Positions 1 through 5,700 of a stretch of DNA of 6,250 bases are shown in pieces. The position numbers were made by a program, and so were the translations under genes. Location: NCBI GenBank assembly GCA_006227965.1, contig SBFL01000206.1, forward strand, positions 1 to 6,250. The letters are read 5' to 3'. The notes under the pieces were generated by a model. That model had not been told where the DNA came from. It did no database searches and was given only the letters and a program-made list of their open reading frames with translations. Each line of letters begins with the position of its first letter. Position 1 is the stretch's first letter. The stretch comes from Bacteroidota bacterium. Its GTDB lineage: Bacteria > Bacteroidota > Bacteroidia > Flavobacteriales > Flavobacteriaceae.

Positions 1-43
1 TTAAATAAAAAACATAAAAAATAATTATAATTGAGGATGTTTG

Positions 44-77
44 ACCCGGTTCTTGAGGGAGGCTGTCCGGGTTTTTA
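44..77 (+). terminator. Possible rho-independent terminator of an upstream gene
   Basis: The arms ACCCGG (44-49) and CCGGGT (67-72) are perfect reverse complements. The second arm runs directly into a T tract (72-76), which is the layout of an intrinsic terminator reading rightwards. The loop of about 17 nt is long and the stem has only 6 bp, so it would be a weak one. It would end a plus-strand gene lying to the left of the window. The AT-rich bases 1-40 contain no recognisable gene end, so the gene it would serve is not visible. Confidence 0.35.
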
Positions 78-129
78 CCTAGAGAATAAATCACTATCTT
101 TTCCTTCCTTTATCAAAAGGGGATTCAGT

Positions 130-147
130 ATGTATAAACACGCTTAA
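130..147 (+). other. Five-codon mini-ORF with a good RBS, in frame with the TerB-like gene
   Basis: ATG at 130 opens a five-codon frame (Met-Tyr-Lys-His-Ala) closed by TAA at 145-147. A purine-rich, Shine-Dalgarno-like stretch, AAGGGGA (117-123), sits 6 nt before this ATG, which is the best ribosome binding site at any start in the window. The ATG of the TerB-like gene at 157 lies 9 nt after the TAA and in the same frame, 27 nt downstream of this ATG. It could be a leader peptide that delivers ribosomes to the next start, the relic of a longer N-terminus cut by a stop codon, or chance. Nothing in the peptide suggests a function. Confidence 0.3.
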
Positions 148-156
148 ACAGAACCT

Positions 157-483
157 ATGAAATTTAATCTGGTAGAAAAACTGGCGCTTTTAAAGGCTAT
201 CGATGAGGTCATCCAGATTGATGACCAGATCAAGCCCGGGGAACTCAGTTATATGGAACAACTGTCCGAGGTACTGGAATTTACCTCAGATCATCTCCTT
301 GAAGCACGGGATGTGGAACCTGCCGAAGCTATAGCGGTATTGGGTGCCATGCCTGTTGAAAAACAGCAAGCCTTAATACGCCTGATGACAGAAGCCGCCA
401 ATGCGGATGGCGAAGTGGATGTAAAGGAAATCCAGTTCATTTACAGGGTCTTTTCCGCAGCCGGGATCGAACCGGATATCTGA
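157..483 (+). CDS. TerB-like small acidic protein
   Basis: This 108-aa soluble protein has no signal peptide or membrane segment and appears all-helical. It resembles the TerB/TerB-like fold, a small helical domain named after a tellurite-resistance protein and thought to bind metal through acidic residues. Two similar acidic stretches are visible. The first is D22-D23-x-I25-x-x-x-E29 near the N-terminus. The second is A83-D84-G85-E86-V87 followed by E91, the typical 'ADGxxxxxE' signature of the family. The protein matches a single-domain member in length. ATG 157 is chosen because the only upstream in-frame ATG (130) is separated from it by TAA at 145-147. No Shine-Dalgarno sequence stands directly before ATG 157. 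The P-loop kinase gene starts 98 bp downstream on the same strand, so co-transcription is possible. No other ter gene is in view, so a role in tellurite resistance should not be assumed. The family call is fairly secure and the function is unknown. Confidence 0.75.
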   Translation: MKFNLVEKLALLKAIDEVIQIDDQIKPGELSYMEQLSEVLEFTSDHLLEARDVEPAEAIAVLGAMPVEKQQALIRLMTEAANADGEVDVKEIQFIYRVFSAAGIEPDI

Positions 484-581
484 TTTGCCCGTATGTCCCC
501 AAATCCGGCAGGGTTCAATTCGGAGATTAAACCACGAAAGCTATTACACGGATCAAAGGTCTTTAAACCCTTTATGTTAGT

Positions 582-1106
582 ATGGATCCCCGTACGGTAA
601 AACCTGTTTCTCCAAGTTTAGTTGTCGTATTCGGGCTGCCCGGTACCGGTAAAACCACTGTCGCCAGGGCCTTATCCGGTGAGTTGGGGTGGATGCACCT
701 CAATACGGATGTCCTCCGGACGGAACTTGGGAAAAGACAGCAGTATGACGAGCAGACCAAGGCAGGGATCTATAAGCAGATACTGGATCGCAGCGAAAGG
801 GAACTGGAGAACAAAAATGGAGTGGTTTTGGACGGTACTTTTTACAAAGGTGCCCTGAGGGAACCCTTCGTGCAGTTGGCCGGCAGGTTCGGTATCCCCC
901 TGAAATGGATAGAAGTGGTTGCAGCTCAGGAAGTTGTTCGCAATCGTGTAGGCGGGAAACGACCATACAGTGAGGCAGATTTTCAGGTGTATAAAAAGAT
1001 CAAAAATGAATTTGAGTCTTTGAAGGAATCACACCTCATAGTCTTTACGGACCGGGAAGAACTCCCAGAGATAATCCGGAAGTCGATACGTTTTATCAAC
1101 CAATGA
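582..1106 (+). CDS. P-loop kinase (COG0645 / AAA_33 type)
   Basis: This 174-aa cytoplasmic protein is a small ATP-binding kinase of the group that includes zeta-toxin-like, chloramphenicol phosphotransferase-like and polynucleotide kinase-like enzymes. The Walker A motif GLPGTGKTT lies at residues 18-26, directly after a hydrophobic beta strand (LVVVF, 13-17). D43, in the stretch LNTDVLR, is at the usual substrate-side acidic position. The strand VVLDGTF (81-87) supplies the second acidic site at D84. A lid-like basic segment, RNRVGGKR (120-127), contains likely phosphate-binding arginines. The length is that of a complete single domain. The start ATG 582 is the first Met in frame and lies 12 residues before the beta strand. 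Its stop overlaps the start of the next gene by 4 bp (ATGA, 1103-1106), so the two are probably translated in a coupled way. In many other bacteria this domain is the C-terminal part of a fusion with a COG2187 phosphotransferase. Its substrate is unknown, and no toxin-antitoxin arrangement is visible. Confidence 0.9.
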   Translation: MDPRTVKPVSPSLVVVFGLPGTGKTTVARALSGELGWMHLNTDVLRTELGKRQQYDEQTKAGIYKQILDRSERELENKNGVVLDGTFYKGALREPFVQLAGRFGIPLKWIEVVAAQEVVRNRVGGKRPYSEADFQVYKKIKNEFESLKESHLIVFTDREELPEIIRKSIRFINQ

Positions 1107-2131
1107 CGAAGGAAGATCTAAACCGGATAATCAATGCCAAAGCAGTGCCTTACCCGACCGGGGAAATCTCCCTGATTGAAACCCATATCTCCTGGGTGTT
1201 GCTGACGGATTCTTATGTCTACAAGATCAAAAAACCACTGAAGTTTAGTTTCCTCGATTTCTCTACCCTTGAGCAACGTAGGCTGTGTTGTGAGCAGGAA
1301 GTTGCCCTGAACAGGCGCCTCGCCCCGGAAATGTACCTGGGGGTCCTTCCCGTGGTCTCAGAGGATGGAACGCCTGCCATTGGCGGGCGGGGAGGAGAGC
1401 CTGTGGATTATGTTGTCTGGATGCGCCGGATGGATGAAAGCAGGCAGATGGATTTGCTGATGGAACGGGGGCTTGTTGAAAAAAGGGATGTGGAGGGGCT
1501 TGCACTGGTGCTGGCGGAATTTCACAGGAAAGCCCCAAAAGTACCGGGAGGTACATCCTTTGAAGAGCTCCTTGAGGAATTTACCGATATCAGCACTGTA
1601 ATTCCCTTTGTGAACAAGCACTTTGGAGAAGAAGCCTCCGCACTGTTGGAAACTGTGAATCGATGGGTGCCGGTATTTTTGGAAGGAGCCCGGGGCAGGA
1701 TTCAGGAGCGGGACAGAGGGGGTTACGTGATAGATGGCCACGGCGACTTGCATTGCCGGAATATATTTTTGCTGGACACTCCGGTGGTTTTTGACTGCAT
1801 TGAGTTCAATGAAGACCTCCGCAGCCTGGATATGCTCAATGAAATTGCCTTCTTATGTATGGACCTGGAGCGATACGGCAGGGGTGACCTTGCTGCTGTG
1901 TTTACAGGGAGGTATCTCGCAAACAACCCCATAATGGATGAAGAAACGGACCAGGACCTGTTCCTCTTCTATAAGATGTACCGTGCCAACGTGCGTATTA
2001 AGGTCTCCTGTATCCATCAGATGGAAGAGACCGGTCCTTCAGTTGAAAGAAAAAAGGAGGAGGATTTGATCCGTCAGTACCTGGTACTTTACCAGAGGTA
2101 TTTCAGGGAGTTGGAAAGCAGGCTGGATTAA
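1103..2131 (+). CDS. Aminoglycoside phosphotransferase-fold protein (COG2187)
   Basis: This 342-aa cytoplasmic protein has the kinase fold of the aminoglycoside/choline kinase superfamily. An N-lobe nucleotide-binding lysine is expected in VYKIKKP (39-45), followed by the helix-C region CEQEVALNRRL (63-73) with glutamates E64 and E66. The C-lobe carries the catalytic loop HGDLHCRN (213-220), with the catalytic base D215 and N220. The metal-binding D231 follows in FDCIEFN, the counterpart of DFG in protein kinases. All catalytic positions are intact. The stretch LAEFHRKAP near the middle is also typical of COG2187. The gene overlaps the P-loop kinase by 4 bp, and together they encode 516 aa, close to the length of the fused two-domain proteins known elsewhere, which have this domain first. 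COG2187 is only distantly related to antibiotic-modifying enzymes, so this should not be read as a resistance gene. The substrate is unknown. The family call is secure. Confidence 0.9.
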   Translation: MTKEDLNRIINAKAVPYPTGEISLIETHISWVLLTDSYVYKIKKPLKFSFLDFSTLEQRRLCCEQEVALNRRLAPEMYLGVLPVVSEDGTPAIGGRGGEPVDYVVWMRRMDESRQMDLLMERGLVEKRDVEGLALVLAEFHRKAPKVPGGTSFEELLEEFTDISTVIPFVNKHFGEEASALLETVNRWVPVFLEGARGRIQERDRGGYVIDGHGDLHCRNIFLLDTPVVFDCIEFNEDLRSLDMLNEIAFLCMDLERYGRGDLAAVFTGRYLANNPIMDEETDQDLFLFYKMYRANVRIKVSCIHQMEETGPSVERKKEEDLIRQYLVLYQRYFRELESRLD

Positions 2132-2317
2132 GATGGATCAAAAGCCTCTGGGGGGACCCCCCGCCCCACCTCAATTTACGCATGGGCGCTGAAAAAACCG
2201 TGCAGGCAATCAGGCAATATCATCGCAGGTGAACCGGCCAAAAGACAGGGAGTTACCGGGCTACCAGGCGTGTTTTGAAGTGAATAACATCAGGAACAAA
2301 GCAATGGGTTCGCCGGA
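2132..2317. other. Convergent intergenic gap, no convincing gene
   Basis: This gap separates the ends of the plus-strand phosphotransferase gene and the minus-strand small membrane protein gene. It contains a G6-A-C6 palindrome and an 8-bp tandem duplication, CAGGCAAT twice (2203-2218). Short open stretches from ATG 2182 (16 codons) and GTG 2229 (54 codons, running antisense into the neighbouring gene) have no ribosome binding site or recognisable product. A terminator for each of the two genes is expected here, but no hairpin followed by a T tract was found in either direction. Confidence 0.5.
2150..2162. repeat. G6-A-C6 palindrome after the phosphotransferase gene
   Basis: GGGGGG (2150-2155), A2156 and CCCCCC (2157-2162) form a perfect GC-only inverted repeat 18 bp after the stop codon at 2129-2131. 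With a realistic three-base loop, the stem is 5 G-C pairs. It could slow or stop transcription of the upstream operon, but no T tract follows, so it is not a standard intrinsic terminator. The G and C runs are also likely sites of slippage or sequencing error. Confidence 0.45.
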
Positions 2318-2608
2318 TCAGTTCTTTTGCTCGAGATTGCTCAAACTATCCATCTCCCTTCTGAACCGCAGGATCATAAAACTGTCCAGCTGACCGCCGA
2401 TGCTATCCCGCATACTGCGCCAGTTCGAAGCATCCATTTTGATGGTATAATCCCTGATCTGGTTGAACCTTTTTAAATTAAACCGGTTGGATTCCCAGGC
2501 AGCTTCTGTACTTTCCCGGTGTTTCAGGTCCTGAAGATAAATCCCAATTCCGAATCCGGCCAAGACCAGGATAAGGACGATACTAAATTGTTTTCTTGTT
2601 TTCAGCAT
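2318..2608 (-). CDS. Small single-pass membrane protein, unknown function
   Basis: I do not recognise this 96-aa protein. A short basic N-terminus (K3, R5, K6) is followed by a hydrophobic segment at residues 8-25 (FSIVLILVLAGFGIGIYL), which predicts one membrane helix with the N-terminus inside. It could instead be an uncleaved signal sequence, since there is no lipobox cysteine and no clear signal-peptidase site. The remaining 70 residues are highly charged and probably helical, rich in R, E, D and S, and would lie in the periplasm. They include the similar stretches MRDSIGGQLDSF and FRREMDSLSNLE. The start is the ATG read from 2608, just before the hydrophobic segment, with no clear Shine-Dalgarno sequence. 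The gene lies 182 bp downstream of the ABC permease/M1 gene on the same strand, probably with its own promoter in that gap. The distinct N-terminal helix and charged tail favour a real gene over a chance frame. Confidence 0.6.
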   Translation of the reverse strand: MLKTRKQFSIVLILVLAGFGIGIYLQDLKHRESTEAAWESNRFNLKRFNQIRDYTIKMDASNWRSMRDSIGGQLDSFMILRFRREMDSLSNLEQKN

Positions 2609-2656
2609 TACTAGTGCCTGGTATTCCGAGCCCCTGAAGGAACTGTGGATTTCCAG

Positions 2657-2669
2657 TACTAAACTAGTA
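2657..2669. promoter_or_regulatory. Operator-like inverted repeat upstream of the small membrane protein gene
   Basis: TACTA (2657-2661), AAC, and TAGTA (2665-2669) form a perfect 5+3+5 palindrome centred about 55 bp upstream of the minus-strand ATG at 2608. One further G-T and one A-T pair can be added outside. On the minus strand it overlaps TAGTTTAG, one mismatch from the Bacteroidetes -7 element TAnnTTTG, but no matching -33 element stands at the right distance. A related TACTAGT (2609-2615) abuts the start codon. It is a plausible regulator site or promoter core, by position and symmetry only. Confidence 0.3.
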
Positions 2670-2718
2670 TTTTCTTACATAGTTCGTATTAAAATCAGAC
2701 GAAATCATCAGAATCAAG

Positions 2719-2735
2719 GATTTTCCGCGAAAATC
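2719..2735. repeat. Perfect 7-bp hairpin downstream of the permease/M1 gene
   Basis: GATTTTC (2719-2725), CGC, and GAAAATC (2729-2735) form a perfect 7-bp stem with a 3-base loop. It lies 55 bp past the stop codon of the minus-strand ABC permease/M1 gene. On that strand the following bases are moderately T-rich but have no continuous T run, so it may be a weak terminator or an RNA 3'-end stabiliser. A second, smaller inverted repeat, CCTTT-GT-AAAGG (2740-2751), lies next to it on the side nearer the stop codon. Confidence 0.4.
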
Positions 2736-2780
2736 GAGCCCTTTGTAAAGGCCAAAGTTCCCGGCCCGCAATACAGCTAA

Positions 2781-2797
2781 TTAGTCGTGTTTAGTCG
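2781..2797. repeat. Short direct repeat at the stop codon of the permease/M1 gene
   Basis: TTAGTCG occurs at 2781-2787 and again at 2791-2797 with a 10-bp period. The second copy contains the stop codon of the minus-strand gene (TAA, read from 2793-2791). On the minus strand the first copy gives a second TAA at 2783-2781, but it is one base out of frame with the gene. Probably a small local duplication with no function. Confidence 0.3.
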
Positions 2798-5700
2798 ATC
2801 TCGACATCCAGGGAGTTATCATCCGGTATTCTGTCGATCAGTTTGTTGTATGGGTCGATCCCGGCCTTTTCGGGCTGACCCTTAACCCGGATAGTAATGG
2901 TGGATTCCCCAGGTTTTATCCGGTGCTTTTCCAAATACAGCGGATTCACCCGGGTCCTGCCATTTTCATCCAGATCGTCCGGGGCAAAAACTCCAATATC
3001 GATGTAATCCCCTTCATAGGAAGCATCTGACTCTTTGCCGGTTTCATCAGCATAACGCTTCTGTGACCGGATTTTAAGTGTTATTTCATAGTCATCCTCG
3101 CCGATTTTCTTGGCTTCCACTTCCTCAGCCCGGTTATCATAGAGGGTTATCCGGTTCCAGGTATCCTCAAGGTAATATTGCAGGCTATCCGGGGTAGCGG
3201 CTTTCAGGTGTCTGAACAGGTCCGTGCTGCCCGGGAAGGGAGGGTATTGCTTCAGACCGAATTCCCGGTTGAAGTTGTACAGTGCGGAATCCATGGCCTG
3301 AGCCCCGATGAGGTCCCTCAGGCCATAAAGGATTAGGCTGCCTTTGTTATACCACTGGTAAGGGCGGTTGCAATTTACAAAGACGTTCTCCTTTTTGTTT
3401 TCATTCGACCGCCCCCTGAGATAGTCATCCAGCTCATCCTTCAGGAATCGTTTCATATTGTCTCTCCCATACCGGCGTTCCGAAAGGATAAGGGCCGAGA
3501 ACTCGGCCAGTGCCTCTGAAATCAGGTTTGATCCCCGGGTGTAATTGGGGGTGATTTGGTGCCCCCACCACTGGTGCGCCAATTCATGTCCGGTCACATA
3601 GTAGACATAGTCGAAATCGTTGGGATCCGAGAAGTCTGCCACCCACCCAAAACTCTCGGAAAAAGGGACTGTATTTGGGAAGGATTGGGCGAACCCTGCG
3701 TACCTTGGGAATTCCAGCAAGCGCATCTGCCTGAACTGAAAATTGCCATAGGTCTCTGAAAAATAGGTGAGCCCGTCCTTATAGGACTGCAGGAAGCGGT
3801 CCAGGTTGTAGGTGTGATCCGGATGGTGAAAAATTTCAATGGATACCTTCTGCCCGTCCGGCAGCCTGGCCTCGTCCCTGAGCACCTCGTATTCGGCAGA
3901 AACGAAGGTGAAGAAAGATTGGATAGGTGTGTCCTGTATGTAGTGGAAATACCGGCGTCCGCCTTCGGTCCACTCGCGCTGCAGGTACCCCGGGGCCACG
4001 GCGATCTGTGAGGGGATGGTACTTACCACAGCCTCAAACTGAATGAAGTCGGCATCATCTACGAACAGCAACGTTCGCCTGCCATGCGGGTCGTCGTGTG
4101 GAGGCAGATCCTCAGGTTTTTCGGGCAGGTTGTACTTTCGCCTGTCTTCATCGGAGGATATTTCACGACCTGCATCATATCCGATTTCAGGGATTCCGCC
4201 GCTGAAAAAAGAACCGTTATAGACCAATTCCCGCTCGTAACCTGAATTTGGGAACCCGGTGTTTACCGCCTTACTGACAATTGTCAGATGAATAGTGTCT
4301 CCAGGCATCATCGGTTTGGGAAGGGCGGTGATCTTATACCATTCCCGTTCTGCTATCCGGCCGACGATCTGGAACTTCCTGGGCCGATATTCCAGGGGGA
4401 ATCTGTATTTCAGGGAGTCCCCGTTGAGTAGTATTTTAAAATCCGAAAGGCCCGGGGAACTGAAATGGATGGAATCCACCGGGGAATCTGTCTTGTTGAC
4501 CAGCTCCACATCAGCCTCGAAATAGGCTTCGCGCTGCATTGGATAGAGGTCCGCCTGAATATTGACGCGGGTATATTTGGGCTGGGGGATACCTTCATAC
4601 TTCTTCAGCTGCAGCTCGTAGTCTGCCTGCCGCTGATCCCCTTCGTCAGGGGTAAGGTAGCCATTTTGATACACCACATTCTGAAAGATATACGCACCTG
4701 ACGCCAGGGCAATGAGCAGGAAGACCAGGGACGCCTTCTGAGGCCCTTTCAGGAACCTGCTCTTTGCAGCTACCCATCTGCTTTTCAGGGAGTTTTCACT
4801 TCCCCGGCTGAAGAATACGCTGAAAAACAACACCAGGAAAATGCCCCAGGCTGTCCAGTAGAGGTTGAACCAGAACAGGGGCTTCCCGAAGTGTCCCAGC
4901 CCGTTCATGTCGCTCCAGGTATATCCGGGTTTGTAGCTGAAGAAGAAAAGGTTGAAGTTGTAGTCGGCAAAATTCCGAAGGATAAGAATGACCAGCCAGA
5001 TACCGATGGCAGCTGCATGGCCTGCAAATTTATTGTTTGCCACCAGGTGGACCGCAAATACGAGCATAACCATCTGCAGGTAATCGGGAAGGGAAATCAG
5101 GTAGCTGTCTGTAAGGTAGACGCCCAGGTCATAATCAAAATACCCTTTCAGGGTTTGAACCCCAACCCCCACGACGATCGGCAGGGTGGTAAGGACCAGG
5201 CAAATACCGGCCATCCCTATAAACTTGGAGGCGATAATTACCCAGTCCTTTACCGGGAAGGTGTCGTTGATGACCGAATAGCCCGTGGCCTTGTCTCGGT
5301 GCAGGCTTTCCCCTGTAAAAAACACAATAATTATAAAGACGAATAAATTATAGTCAAAGGTCTTGTACTGCATCAGGAAGGAGGTGGACGGGAAATTCGG
5401 AACGCTGTAAAGAGTAATCCCGATCCAGAAGTCAAGCACCAGGAAGATCAGACCTCCCAGGAGGATGGACCTGAAGTAAACGTCCTTCAGGATGTTCTTC
5501 ACTTCTATTGCCGCCAGTGTCTTCAGACTGTTCCACTGGTACCCGCGGGAAAAATCGGCAACTGCAACTACTGGTTTTAAATCCGGCTGAGATACTTCGG
5601 CTGTTTTGGATTTTTTGGTCTTGGGGTCTGTACGGAAGAAATAGCCAAAACTGAACCTCCAGTAGGAGGCAATAAAAAACAACAGGCCAACCCCGAACCA

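Noticed and set aside
72..102. Possible promoter for the TerB-like gene (TTTT at 73-76, TATCTTTT at 95-102)
   Set aside because: It only loosely resembles the Bacteroidetes TTTG / TAnnTTTG pattern, with mismatches in both elements, and the first part coincides with the terminator T tract.
582..1106. Zeta-type toxin of a toxin-antitoxin system
   Set aside because: The P-loop resembles zeta toxins, but there is no small antitoxin gene directly upstream. The overlap with a COG2187 gene points to the metabolic-kinase pair instead.
1263..1753. Two minus-strand open frames of about 100-130 codons
   Set aside because: They are antisense to the intact phosphotransferase gene, whose catalytic motifs are clear; their products are low-complexity and P/H/S-rich.
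1103..2131. Antibiotic (aminoglycoside) resistance gene
   Set aside because: The fold is shared, but the motifs and the partner kinase fit COG2187, a chromosomal family not linked to aminoglycoside resistance.
2203..2218. Tandem CAGGCAAT repeat as a CRISPR or mobile-element remnant
   Set aside because: Only two 8-bp copies with no spacer; a simple local duplication.
2229..2393. A 54-codon plus-strand frame starting with GTG
   Set aside because: There is no ribosome binding site, about half of it is antisense to the 96-aa gene, and the product is unrecognised; a chance frame is more likely.
4891..5346. A 151-codon plus-strand open frame
   Set aside because: It lies fully antisense to the permease part of the fusion gene, has no recognisable domain, and has the composition of an antisense shadow.
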